From assembly GCA_017429835.1 (NCBI GenBank), contig JAFROD010000034.1, positions 1 to 50,993 of the forward strand: DNA of 50,993 bases, given 5' to 3'. How positions within the stretch are numbered: the stretch's first letter is position 1; every line of letters begins with the position of its first letter. The stretch comes from Oscillospiraceae bacterium (lineage in GTDB: Bacteria > Bacillota > Clostridia > Oscillospirales > Oscillospiraceae). Positions 1-7,026 of this stretch are shown in pieces. The position numbers were made by a program, and so were the translations under genes. The notes below the pieces were generated by a model. It was not told the DNA's origin and made no database searches. It saw only the letters and a list, made by a program, of their open reading frames with translations.

Positions 1-107
1 ATGAGCCGCAGATCACGAACGGCACCGGCGCGACGACGTTCAGTCCGAACAATCCCTGCACCCGCGGTCAGATCGTGACCTTCCTCTACCGCGCGATGGC
101 GGACTGA
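1..107 (+). CDS. S-layer homology (SLH) domain protein, C-terminal fragment
   Basis: Only the last 34 or so codons are in the window, read in the frame beginning at base 3 and ending in TGA at 105-107. The fragment contains TFSPNNPCTRGQIVTFLYRA, the classic second half of an SLH motif (F.P....TR.q.v..LyR). SLH domains bind secondary cell-wall polymers and hold proteins on the surface of Gram-positive cells; three copies normally sit at one end of the protein. The gene therefore ends in an SLH module, but what the rest of the protein does cannot be seen. A second SLH protein lies at 11997-13175. Confidence 0.85.
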   Translation, partial: EPQITNGTGATTFSPNNPCTRGQIVTFLYRAMAD

Positions 108-140
108 GACAAATCGTGCGATAATGCAATATGGCAAAAA

Positions 141-170
141 AATCGCGCTCCGACCGGAGCGCGATTATTT
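141..170. terminator. Hairpin after the SLH gene, probable terminator
   Basis: AATCGCGCTCC (141-151) pairs perfectly with GGAGCGCGATT (156-166) around a 4-base loop. A run of seven A lies on the left (134-140) and a weaker ATTATTT on the right. It would end transcription of the SLH gene and, through the A run, also stop transcripts arriving on the minus strand. Confidence 0.65.
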
Positions 171-228
171 GCAGGATACAAGGGTAAATAATGCGGAATT
201 AGGAATGCGGGATGCTGAATTGCCCGAC

Positions 229-433
229 GTCATTGCGAGGCTCCGCAGGAGCCGTGGCGATCCGTGTCTGTCGACTTTGCACACTTCATCGAAAAAGAAG
301 ACAAGGCATCCAAACCTGTCATTGCCTGAACAAGCCGGGCAATGACAGGACGGGGATGCTTTCGTAATACGATGCAGCAAACATACCTGCCACGCACGGA
401 TCGCCACGGCTTGCAGGCAAGCCTTACAATGAC
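229..433. repeat. MITE-like non-coding element with 38/39-bp inverted ends
   Basis: The ends 229-266 and 395-433 are imperfect inverted repeats. Both begin GTCATTG when read inward, and both contain AGCCGTGGCGATCCGTG. Each end carries its own small palindrome: GGCTCC-gca-GGAGCC on the left and, on the other strand at the right, GGCTTGC-ct-GCAAGCC. The two differ in sequence yet both still pair. In the middle a further hairpin pairs CCTGTCATTGCC (315-326) with GGCAATGACAGG (338-349), extended by GCATC/GATGC near 307 and 359. There is no credible gene inside. It fits a small non-autonomous or RNA-structured intergenic repeat. The rest of 108-523 shows only the two terminator hairpins. Confidence 0.6.
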
Positions 434-479
434 ACGCGTGGGGAATTGTGCGCTGTTCACTTTTCTCTACGACCAAAAC

Positions 480-518
480 AACGCCCGCGCAGCGAGGTTC
501 TCGCTTCGCGGGCGTTTT
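480..518. terminator. Bidirectional terminator downstream of the XRE gene
   Basis: ACGCCCGCG at 481-489 pairs with CGCGGGCGT at 508-516 across an AGCGAGGTTCTCGCT inner stem. A TTTT run follows on the plus strand and a TTGTTTT run on the minus strand, where it would end the XRE regulator transcript. Confidence 0.7.
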
Positions 519-523
519 ACCGT

Positions 524-736
524 CTATTTATACCGCTTCGGGCAATCCGTTTGCAGGAGCAGATAGTCGATGCTGACGTCATAAAACCGCGACAGCCGGA
601 CGAGGAATTCGTCCGTCCATTGCTGCGTCCCGGTTTCGAGATAGCTGTATTTCCGCTGCGTGATCCCCAGCGCGTCGGCGACCTGCTGCTGCGTCAAATC
701 ATGGTCTTCCCGTAGATTCCGAATCCGATTCTGCAC
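524..736 (-). CDS. XRE-family helix-turn-helix regulator (about 70 aa)
   Basis: A small one-domain DNA-binding protein. The sequence runs IRNLREDHDLTQQQVADALG, then ITQRKYSYLETG and a C-terminal FLVRLSRFYDVSIDYLL, which is the full five-helix lambda-repressor fold. I chose GTG at 736, giving VQNRIRNLRED. It is preceded by GGGGGGTGATC, nearly the full complement of the 16S tail, with a 3-6 base gap; a GTG at 745 would lie inside that Shine-Dalgarno. It is transcribed away from the zinc-ribbon gene at 871. The shared AT-rich gap contains a perfect palindrome (769-783), so it may control itself and that gene; this is inference. Confidence 0.85.
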   Translation of the reverse strand: MQNRIRNLREDHDLTQQQVADALGITQRKYSYLETGTQQWTDEFLVRLSRFYDVSIDYLLLQTDCPKRYK

Positions 737-768
737 GCAGATCACCCCCCAATCAGTATTATAGTTAG

Positions 769-783
769 ATAGATATTATCTAT
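769..783. promoter_or_regulatory. Palindromic operator candidate
   Basis: ATAGATATTATCTAT is a perfect 7-1-7 palindrome in the gap between the divergent XRE gene and the zinc-ribbon gene. It overlaps the TATAAT-like elements of this AT-rich stretch. Position and symmetry fit an operator for the adjacent XRE protein. Confidence 0.5.
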
Positions 784-870
784 AATATAATCAAAGTTCT
801 TTTTTCGGTCTTCTTGAACTCTTTGTTGTACATTTTTTTCGAAACCATTTTGCTTGATTGAGGATTGAAC

Positions 871-1467
871 ATGCCTTTGTATCGTTGTCAGATGTGCGGC
901 GGAGAAGTGATCAGAAAGCATGATGGCCTGTATATGTGCTTATATTGCGGGTCAATGCAATCGTTTGATTTTGACTTTGTTGGAAATGGGCAATCAAACG
1001 TGTCAGCTCCCACGACAGAGGAAGAAATCTATGTCGGGGCTCAACGCTTACGCGCCTCGGCAAAAGCTTCAAATGATTACACAACGGCTGCGAAGCAGTT
1101 TCAACTTATTATTGGCTACAAAGATGCGTCTACGCTGATGTCACAGTGTTTCCAGAAGGCGGAAGAACTGAGAATTGAGGAAACCTATGAAGAAGCCTGC
1201 GGCTTGATGAATGAGAACAATATTCATTTTATGCAGCAGGCAGCGGAGCTTTTTGACACAATACCTAATTTCAGGGACTCGGTTTTCAAAAGAGCAGAGT
1301 GCCGTGAGTTCGTCAACAGACAGCAGCAAACAATAATCCGTAAGAATGCCATACTGCAGCGAGAAATGGAAGACGCGGAAAAGAAACAAAAGCTTCTTGC
1401 TGCAGCGGTAATTGGAGCGATTGTTTTACTCGTGTTGATTTTTACCGCCATCAAGAACATCCATTAG
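871..1467 (+). CDS. Zinc-ribbon, single-pass membrane protein, unknown function (198 aa)
   Basis: The N-terminus has two CxxC pairs (YRCQMCGG and YMCLYCGS, 16 residues apart), a zinc ribbon. A charged helical middle follows, with QRLRASAKASNDYTTAAKQF resembling a TPR-like helix pair. A C-terminal segment, AAAVIGAIVLLVLIFTAI, looks like a tail anchor. The ATG at 871 is chosen over an upstream TTG at 865 because GAGG at 860-863 sits 7 bases before the ATG and only 1 before the TTG. It diverges from the XRE regulator and is followed by a TPR-like gene and a YidD-like gene, all AT-richer than the rest of the window. Similar zinc-ribbon/TPR proteins occur widely in Clostridia without an assigned function. 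Confidence 0.75.
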   Translation: MPLYRCQMCGGEVIRKHDGLYMCLYCGSMQSFDFDFVGNGQSNVSAPTTEEEIYVGAQRLRASAKASNDYTTAAKQFQLIIGYKDASTLMSQCFQKAEELRIEETYEEACGLMNENNIHFMQQAAELFDTIPNFRDSVFKRAECREFVNRQQQTIIRKNAILQREMEDAEKKQKLLAAAVIGAIVLLVLIFTAIKNIH

Positions 1468-1545
1468 CGCAGTAGGCCAGAAAAACCATTGTTCCCCATT
1501 GTGCTGAAAGCACGAAATAACATAGAGGAGGAGAAGTAAGTAGCA

Positions 1546-2190
1546 ATGAGTGAAGAAACCAAGTACCTAAAACTGGCGCGAGCAGCGAGAGAGGAGGAAA
1601 ACAGCGAGGACGCAAAGAAGTTCTACGATATGGTCAGAACGGACGATCCGGAAAACGGCGAGGCCAAATTCTTCTATCAGTACTATTCTATGTATGAAGG
1701 GAAGAATGGCGAACTGGCAAATAGGTTTGTAAACCTTGTAAAAGTGCTCGATCCATCCGTAAAATTCATTTCTCAGTCGAACGAAAGCGAAAGTGAGAAA
1801 CTTGCAGTTATTAAGGCAATTGTTGACGTGTTTACACCGTTGACATGGTCTAACATTCGCTACATGAACAACCTGACTGTTAAAGTCGGTAATACAACAG
1901 AGAAGGTTCTTCCTGGTTCTGACTTTACGCTTGTTCAAAAATCCGGTGTTACCGGATTGTATGACCTCGGTGATGCAATAGTAAAGTATTTTTCCCGCAG
2001 TCCTGAAGCAATGAAGCTGGCGCTTACGCCGTGGAAGGAGGGCGTTTTTCTCCAGCAAAAATGGTGCTATATTCTAAAGAACTTCAATAAGTCGCCGGAA
2101 GAGTATACTGCCAAAATCCAGAAGATCGAACCCTCCTACACAATGCCGCAAAAGGCAAATTGGTGCGCCAATAAACCCTATGACAGGTAA
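1546..2190 (+). CDS. TPR-like cytoplasmic protein, unknown function (214 aa)
   Basis: The strong ribosome site GAGGAGGAG precedes the ATG. Residues 1-60 (YLKLARAAREEENSEDAKKF, then YDMVRTDDPENGEAKFFYQY) read as one or two tetratricopeptide helix pairs. The rest is mixed, with a GVTGLYDLGDAIVKYF stretch and an aromatic, charged C-terminus. No signal peptide or membrane segment is visible. It lies 78 bases after the zinc-ribbon membrane protein and may act with it, the TPR part serving as a protein-binding module. I do not recognise a named family. Confidence 0.7.
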   Translation: MSEETKYLKLARAAREEENSEDAKKFYDMVRTDDPENGEAKFFYQYYSMYEGKNGELANRFVNLVKVLDPSVKFISQSNESESEKLAVIKAIVDVFTPLTWSNIRYMNNLTVKVGNTTEKVLPGSDFTLVQKSGVTGLYDLGDAIVKYFSRSPEAMKLALTPWKEGVFLQQKWCYILKNFNKSPEEYTAKIQKIEPSYTMPQKANWCANKPYDR

Positions 2191-2205
2191 GAAATAGTTA
2201 AAACA

Positions 2206-2245
2206 AACAGTCCTCACCTGCGCCATACAGCAGGAGAGGACTGTT
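2206..2245 (+). terminator. Intergenic hairpin without a U run (weak terminator or RNA-processing site)
   Basis: AACAGTCCTC (2206-2215) pairs with GAGGACTGTT (2236-2245), and CCTG/CAGG extends the stem inward past a mismatch. No T tract follows, so it is not a standard intrinsic terminator. It lies between the TPR-like gene and the YidD-like gene. Confidence 0.45.
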
Positions 2246-2276
2246 CGATAAGCAGCAATCAATTGGGCGGACAAAA

Positions 2277-2732
2277 ATGAATCAAGATGATTACAAACAA
2301 GTCCTAAAAGACTATCATAAGCAAAGAGAAATCGCAGCGTATCAGGAAAAACGAAATCTGACAATTCCGAGAACGACGTATTCCATTCTCGTTATTCTCT
2401 TTGCCGCTTTTGTTTTATCGGTCGTTGGGATACCGTTCCTCGTTTTTCGCTTTACAAATCTCCCTGTTTTTGCGAAAGCAATTGCCATCAGCTTGATTGT
2501 TATAGTGTTTTCAGATTTCGCTTTTCGCTATCTTGGAATTAAAACGATCGAGTGCTATCAACACTATGCAAAAGAAGAAATCAGACGCAGGTGTATCTGC
2601 GTACCGTCTTGCTCTGAATATGCGATCTTATGTCTGAAAAAATACGAGCTTGTACATGCGCTGATCAAAATTCACCACAGGCTGTATGTTACTTGCTATG
2701 GCAGCGATTATATTATTGACTGGCCATCATAG
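2277..2732 (+). CDS. Membrane protein with C-terminal YidD-like domain (151 aa)
   Basis: Residues 36-60 and 66-88 are two hydrophobic membrane segments. After the charged linker YAKEEIRRR, the last 45 residues read RCICVPSCSEYAILCLKKYE and continue through HALIKIHHRL. This matches the core of YidD (CR..PTCSEYA.....HG...G......R), the small factor encoded near yidC that aids insertion of membrane proteins. Housekeeping YidD is about 70-90 aa and lacks these two segments, and its usual rnpA-yidC neighbours are absent, so this is a variant or a domain reuse. The usual C-terminal GYDPVP is replaced by YGSDYIIDWPS. The domain call rests on the motif alone. Confidence 0.65.
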   Translation: MNQDDYKQVLKDYHKQREIAAYQEKRNLTIPRTTYSILVILFAAFVLSVVGIPFLVFRFTNLPVFAKAIAISLIVIVFSDFAFRYLGIKTIECYQHYAKEEIRRRCICVPSCSEYAILCLKKYELVHALIKIHHRLYVTCYGSDYIIDWPS

Positions 2733-2754
2733 GATACGACGCAGTCTGATATGC

Positions 2755-2785
2755 AAAAAGAGAGTGCAGTTCTGCACTCTCTTTT
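2755..2785. terminator. Bidirectional terminator between the YidD-like gene and rplT
   Basis: AAAAGAGAGTGCA pairs with TGCACTCTCTTTT around GTTC, with A and T tracts on the two sides. It serves both convergent transcripts. Confidence 0.85.
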
Positions 2786-2801
2786 GTCTCGTTTTGATGA
2801 A

Positions 2802-3155
2802 TTACAGCGCCTTCTTGGCGGTGTCGACGAGGGCCGCGAACGCGGCGCTGTCGGTGATCGCCAGCTCGGAGATCGCCTTGCGGTTCATCTCGACGCCGGC
2901 CTTCTTCAGACCGTTCATGAAGCGGGAGTAGTTCATATCGTACGGCTTTACGGCAGCGGAGATACGAGCGATCCACAGACGGCGGAAATCGCGCTTCTTC
3001 TGCTTACGGCCGACATAAGCGTAAACGCCGGACTTCTTGACGGCCTGCTTCGCCATCTTGAAGTGGGTAGACTTGGAGCCCCAGTAGGACTTCGCGAGCT
3101 TCAGAACCTTATTTCTTCTTTTGCGCGTCATCATTGCGCCTTTAATTCTTGCCAT
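2802..3155 (-). CDS. rplT: Ribosomal protein L20
   Basis: A 117-aa basic protein beginning [20 protein letters not shown] with the [17 protein letters not shown] core, full length for L20. It binds 23S rRNA early in 50S assembly. In Bacillus it also represses its own operon by stabilising a terminator in the infC leader, and a matching attenuator is present here at 3936-3964. Last gene of infC-rpmI-rplT, 20 bases after rpmI, with AGGAGG before the ATG. Confidence 0.98.
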   Translation of the reverse strand: MARIKGAMMTRKRRNKVLKLAKSYWGSKSTHFKMAKQAVKKSGVYAYVGRKQKKRDFRRLWIARISAAVKPYDMNYSRFMNGLKKAGVEMNRKAISELAITDSAAFAALVDTAKKAL

Positions 3156-3175
3156 TTCTGTATCCTCCTATCCGA

Positions 3176-3373
3176 TTACTTGTACGGGATCATCTTTTTG
3201 ATGGCGTCCGTATTGGTGACATCAGCGTAAGTCGTGCTTCTCAGGCGACGGCCGCGCTTGGTGTCCTTCTTGGTGAGGATATGGCTCTTGAAAGCGTGCG
3301 CTCTCTTGACCTTACCGGTCTTGGTGAGATTGAATCTCTTTTTTGCACCGCTGTGGGTTTTCAGTTTCGGCAT
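3176..3373 (-). CDS. rpmI: Ribosomal protein L35
   Basis: A 65-aa protein, [20 protein letters not shown] and on to [22 protein letters not shown] residues, typical of L35 in length and charge. The ATG at 3373 follows AAAGGAGATCAACCC. A longer open frame upstream overlaps infC and is not the gene. It lies between infC and rplT in the conserved order. Confidence 0.98.
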   Translation of the reverse strand: MPKLKTHSGAKKRFNLTKTGKVKRAHAFKSHILTKKDTKRGRRLRSTTYADVTNTDAIKKMIPYK

Positions 3374-3392
3374 GGGTTGATCTCCTTTGTAA

Positions 3393-3917
3393 TTATTTTG
3401 CACTTTTCGGCGACAGGAAGATGGACATGTGTCTGCCGTCGAGCTTGGGTTTCTTTTCGAGGTTGGCAACTTCGGCGCAGCCCTCGCCAAATCGAATCAA
3501 AAGCTCTTCACCGATGTCGGTGTGTGCCATCTCACGGCCGCGGAAGCGCACAGTGACCTTGACGCGGTTGCCTTCCTTGAGGAACTTAATCGCGCTGCGC
3601 ATTTTGGTGTTCAGGTCGTTGGTGTCGATGCCGGGAGACATACGGATCTCCTTGATTTCGACGACACGCTGATTCTTCTTTGCTTCCTTTTCCTTCTTGA
3701 GCTGGTCGAAGCGGAATTTGCCGTAATCCATGATCTTGCAGACAGGCGGCACGGCGTTGGGCGAGATCTTGACAAGGTCAAGCTGCTGCTCTTCAGCCAT
3801 CTTCAGCGCTTCCTCCGAGGGGAAGATGCCGAGCATGGTACCGTCAGCGGCGATCAGGCGGACTTCTTTATCCCGTATTTCTTCATTGAGCTGATGATCT
3901 AATTTGCCGATGAGAAT
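3393..3917 (-). CDS. infC: Translation initiation factor IF-3
   Basis: The first ATG in frame (3836) would drop the conserved [14 protein letters not shown]-terminus. Reading upstream restores it and reaches two non-AUG candidates: ATT at 3917 (3 bases after GGAGG) and ATC at 3911 (9 bases after it). Rare AUU/AUC starts are a known property of infC and the basis of its self-control by IF-3. ATT gives 174 aa, the usual length. Both domains are present: the N-domain through [19 protein letters not shown] and the C-domain with [19 protein letters not shown]-3 keeps 30S subunits free and checks the initiator tRNA. Which of the two codons is used is not certain. Confidence 0.93.
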   Translation of the reverse strand: MLIGKLDHQLNEEIRDKEVRLIAADGTMLGIFPSEEALKMAEEQQLDLVKISPNAVPPVCKIMDYGKFRFDQLKKEKEAKKNQRVVEIKEIRMSPGIDTNDLNTKMRSAIKFLKEGNRVKVTVRFRGREMAHTDIGEELLIRFGEGCAEVANLEKKPKLDGRHMSIFLSPKSAK

Positions 3918-3935
3918 GCACCTCCGTTACACGAC

Positions 3936-3964
3936 AAAAAATGCGGATGCCCACAGCACCCGCA
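3936..3964 (-). terminator. Attenuator in the infC leader (L20-type)
   Basis: On the minus strand TGCGGGTGC pairs with GCATCCGCA and is followed by TTTTTT. This intrinsic terminator lies about 20 bases upstream of the infC ribosome site and about 95 bases after the predicted transcript start. The position fits the L20-dependent transcription attenuator known from the Bacillus infC operon. Confidence 0.75.
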
Positions 3965-4064
3965 ACCGAAAACGCGCAAATCGCACGTGAATTTCGATAT
4001 TCGACCTCTTTGCGTTTGCTGGAGGTGAGGACGGGGCTGCCGACCTTCTTTGTTTTGCTTGCAT

Positions 4065-4093
4065 AGTATAGCATTCGAGTCGGGGGTTGTCAA
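4065..4093 (-). promoter_or_regulatory. Promoter of infC-rpmI-rplT
   Basis: TTGACA (4093-4088), exactly 17 bases, then TATACT (4070-4065): a near-consensus sigma-A promoter. Transcription should start near 4058, giving a leader of about 140 nt. Confidence 0.85.
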
Positions 4094-4125
4094 GTGGTTT
4101 TTGCAGACTTTTTCTACATTTTTTC

Positions 4126-4154
4126 TTTTCAAACCGCAGAAAATGTGGTATGAT
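4126..4154 (+). promoter_or_regulatory. Candidate promoter of murI
   Basis: TATGAT at 4149-4154 with a weak TTTTCA 17 bases upstream. The -10 box is good and the -35 box poor. Confidence 0.4.
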
Positions 4155-4187
4155 GGCGGCAGAACGACAAGAAGGGAGGCGCGGCGT

Positions 4188-4958
4188 GTGGATAACAGAC
4201 CGATCGCGGTCTTCGACTCCGGCTTGGGCGGCTTGAGCGTCCTGCGGGCGTTGATCCGCGTTATGCCGGAGGAAAACTTTCTCTATTTCGGCGATTCCAA
4301 AAACGCGCCCTACGGCGACAAGACCACGGACGAGATCCGCGCGCTGACCCTGGAGCATGCGCAAGAGCTGTTTTCCCGCGGGAGCAAGGCGCTGGTCGTG
4401 GCGTGCAATACCGCGACGAGCGCAGCGATCAACGAGCTTCGCGCACAGTATCCGGACAGGATCATCATCGGCATCGAGCCTGCGCTGAAGCTTGCCGTGA
4501 CGCATTTTCCCGCGGGAAGAGTCCTCGTCATGGCAACGGAGGCGACCCTGCGCGAGCGCAAGTTCGCCGCGCTGATGGAGCGGTGCGGACAGCACTGCGA
4601 CATCGTGAAATGCCCCTGCCCCGGACTGGTGGAATACGTCGAACGCGGCGAGCTGACCGGCGCGGCGGTAGAGACCGCAGTGCGGGAGGAACTCAACGGC
4701 TGCCTTGAAAAAGCACCCGATGCCGTAGTGCTCGGCTGTACGCATTATCCGTTCCTGCGCGGCGCGATCCGCGCGGTCGTCGGCGAGCGTCCTGAAATCC
4801 TGGACGGCGCGGACGGCACGGCAAAAGAAACGCGCCGCCGCCTGAGCGAAGCGGGGCTTTTGCGCACGGGCTCGCCGGGTACGGTGGAGCTGACGAACAG
4901 CCTGCCGACGCCCGAGCTCATGCGCCTGTCCGAACAACTGCTTTCCGCAGAGATCTAA
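4188..4958 (+). CDS. murI: Glutamate racemase
   Basis: Interconverts L- and D-glutamate to supply D-Glu for peptidoglycan. The GTG at 4188 (VDNRPIAVFDSG) follows GGGAGG; upstream in-frame codons are leader sequence. The protein is 256 aa. The family signatures are VFDSGLGGLSVLR, FGDSKNAPYG, VVACNTATSAAI (catalytic Cys near residue 71) and LGCTHYPFLR (second catalytic Cys near 182). The gene stands alone on the plus strand, diverging from infC, and ends before a bidirectional terminator. No sign of truncation. Confidence 0.97.
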   Translation: MDNRPIAVFDSGLGGLSVLRALIRVMPEENFLYFGDSKNAPYGDKTTDEIRALTLEHAQELFSRGSKALVVACNTATSAAINELRAQYPDRIIIGIEPALKLAVTHFPAGRVLVMATEATLRERKFAALMERCGQHCDIVKCPCPGLVEYVERGELTGAAVETAVREELNGCLEKAPDAVVLGCTHYPFLRGAIRAVVGERPEILDGADGTAKETRRRLSEAGLLRTGSPGTVELTNSLPTPELMRLSEQLLSAEI

Positions 4959-4996
4959 GGCGCCCCTTACACAGGGGAGGCTTTTGAACGCCATAC

Positions 4997-5034
4997 AAAA
5001 AAGAGAATCCGTACGAGAGACGGATTCTCTTTTT
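4997..5034. terminator. Bidirectional terminator after murI
   Basis: AAAAAAGAGAATCCGT (4997-5012) pairs with ACGGATTCTCTTTTT (5020-5034). It serves murI and the convergent metal-exporter operon. Confidence 0.9.
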
Positions 5035-5038
5035 GCAA

Positions 5039-5968
5039 TCAAAACAGAGCGGCGACAAGGCGCACGGCAATACCTGCCAGCACGCTCAAGCCGTAGAGCG
5101 TCGCGATAATGACCGCGTTTTCCTTGTGATTCTTGTTGCTGCGCAGGAGCACCAGAAGACCGATACCGGCATTCGAGAGAAGTCCCGCGAACAGTCCGCC
5201 GATCCCGAGGACGCCGCTCAAGTACGACTGCGTGATCACGACGGAGACCGAGCAGTTGGGGATCAGCCCGAACAGGGCGACGATCAGCTCGCCGACGACC
5301 GGCTTGTTCAGCACCGTGCCGGAAAGCCTTTCCACGCCGATGAAGGTAAAGAGCAGATTGAGCGCGAAGTTGACGGCGATCAGCATGACCGCGATCTTGA
5401 GCGTATGCTTCAGCGCGGAGACGAAGACGTTTCCTTCCTCCTCGTCGCAGGAGCAGTGCTCGCGCTCGCAGAAGCTGTGGATATCCTTCTGCGTCCGCAG
5501 CCTTCGCAGCAGCAGAAGATCGGCAAGATAGCCGAGCGCAATGCCCAGCGCAGCTTTCGCGATCAGGATATAGACGATATGCATGACGCCGGAGGACGAA
5601 GCCCCCTCTGACAGAGCCGAGAGCATGACCGGCAGCATTTCGTCCGAGGTGGCGAAGAACACGGCGAGCATCGTGCCGACGGTGATCGAGCCGGTGGAGA
5701 AAAGGGTCGCTGCCGCGCCGGAAATGCCGCACTGCGGCACGACGCCTAAAAGACCGCCGAGCAGCGGGCCCGCCTTGCGGGAATAGCCGTGCAGGATCGC
5801 CTCGTTCAGGCGACGGCTGCGCTCCAATAGCTCCATGAGCAGATAGGCGACGAACAGAATGGGAATGCTCCACAGACCGTCCTTCAGCCCGTCCAACGCA
5901 GCCTCACCAACCTGCGGCCAGAAGCCGACGACGGTATGCTCTGCGGCATGGGATAATACGAAAGACAA
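5039..5968 (-). CDS. Putative multi-TM heavy-metal/arsenic exporter (ArsP_2-like)
   Basis: A 309-aa integral membrane protein with 8-10 hydrophobic helices in two halves. Each half has a similar signature: GLLGVVPQCGISGAAATLFS near residue 73 and ALFGLIPNCSVSVVIT near 232. A cytoplasmic loop holds a His/Cys/acidic cluster (FCEREHCSCDEEEG, about 167-180) that could bind metal. This architecture fits the family annotated as putative 10-TM heavy-metal exporters, in which the P-x-C residues are conserved. Substrate is unknown. Third gene of the prmA operon, 23 bases after the glycosidase-like gene. Confidence 0.75.
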   Translation of the reverse strand: MSFVLSHAAEHTVVGFWPQVGEAALDGLKDGLWSIPILFVAYLLMELLERSRRLNEAILHGYSRKAGPLLGGLLGVVPQCGISGAAATLFSTGSITVGTMLAVFFATSDEMLPVMLSALSEGASSSGVMHIVYILIAKAALGIALGYLADLLLLRRLRTQKDIHSFCEREHCSCDEEEGNVFVSALKHTLKIAVMLIAVNFALNLLFTFIGVERLSGTVLNKPVVGELIVALFGLIPNCSVSVVITQSYLSGVLGIGGLFAGLLSNAGIGLLVLLRSNKNHKENAVIIATLYGLSVLAGIAVRLVAALF

Positions 5969-5991
5969 AACAGAAAACTCCTTTGCGTAGT

Positions 5992-7008
5992 TTAATCCGC
6001 GATCAGCGGACGCAGCACCGCCTGATTCTCAAAGCGGGTGTCGCGGGAATTGACGACGTAAACGATCTCCGTCAGCGTGCCTGCCGCGCCGTAGGTCTGC
6101 TCATAATGCGTGACCTTGGAGCCGGCGACGTCTTTGACGTACATTCTGCCCGTGCAGGACGCAACCGGGAAATCGTCCTCCGAGGATACGAAGGAGATGA
6201 CCGTGGAGCTGCCCGCAAAGTAGGATACGAGCTGCGTGACGGAGTCGGTGATGATCTCACTTCGCGTTTTATCCGAACGGTAGGAAATGCTGTTGGTGTC
6301 GGGGAAGCGGTATTCGGAGAAGGCGACCTCCTTGAAGCCGCGTCCGGCAAGCTCCCGCGCGATCTGCGACAGGTGGGAGAGCACGTCCTCGTTGGCAGGG
6401 TCGAGCCAGTAGCAGCCGTATTCGTCCATCCACAGATAGCCGCCGGGCATCGGCAGACCGCATTCCTGATGATCCAGCGCGAAGACCGGATCGGAGAACG
6501 CGGGGATCTCCGCGATCAGATAGAAGCCGCGGTTGGACAGGTATGTAATGATCTGATCAATGACCGAGATTTTTACGTCCGCCTTCGCCGAGCCGGGGAT
6601 TGAAGAGGAATAATAGTAATTGCCGAAGCGGCTCTTGAGCTGGATCATCACGGCGCAGGGCTCTTCGATTTTCTTGATCTCCTCGAACACGGCGTCCGCG
6701 TCCTGCAGCATGGCGGTCGTGATATAGTAGCCGCCCATTTCCTGAATGGTTTTGTTCACGGTCGTGCCGCTGGCGTAGATGATCTGCGGATTCTCGATCA
6801 CGGGACGCTGAGCGGCGGGCTCATTCGGCGTGACGACTTCCATCATCTTGCCGTCTCTGTCCAGATGCGCGCCCTCGCGGTCATAGACGACGAAGGGCTC
6901 CAGATAGATCATGAGGACGATGCCGATGACCAGCGCGGCTGCGAGAAGAACAAGCAGTACGCGCAGAAGCTTCCGAAGCATTATTTTTGTGCGGTAGGAG
7001 ATATGCAT
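5992..7008 (-). CDS. Membrane-anchored glycoside-hydrolase-like protein (DUF4015-type)
   Basis: A 338-aa protein with one N-terminal membrane anchor (residues 11-33, LLRVLLVLLAAALVIGIVLM) and an extracytoplasmic domain. That domain has the marks of a TIM-barrel putative glycosidase: YLIAEIPAFSDPVFA, YGCYWLDPANEDVLSHLSQI and GFKEVAFSEYRFPD. In DUF4015 proteins the barrel strands end in similar E, D and Y/R-F-P motifs. The substrate is unknown, perhaps a cell-wall glycan. Middle gene between prmA and the exporter, spaced 18-23 bases from each. Confidence 0.65.
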   Translation of the reverse strand: MHISYRTKIMLRKLLRVLLVLLAAALVIGIVLMIYLEPFVVYDREGAHLDRDGKMMEVVTPNEPAAQRPVIENPQIIYASGTTVNKTIQEMGGYYITTAMLQDADAVFEEIKKIEEPCAVMIQLKSRFGNYYYSSSIPGSAKADVKISVIDQIITYLSNRGFYLIAEIPAFSDPVFALDHQECGLPMPGGYLWMDEYGCYWLDPANEDVLSHLSQIARELAGRGFKEVAFSEYRFPDTNSISYRSDKTRSEIITDSVTQLVSYFAGSSTVISFVSSEDDFPVASCTGRMYVKDVAGSKVTHYEQTYGAAGTLTEIVYVVNSRDTRFENQAVLRPLIAD

Positions 7009-7026
7009 ACGCGTACTCCTTTCTGT

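Noticed and set aside
4050..4187. An upstream-extended murI start
   Set aside because: The extension lacks a ribosome site and adds non-conserved residues; GTG at 4188 follows GGGAGG and gives the normal N-terminus.
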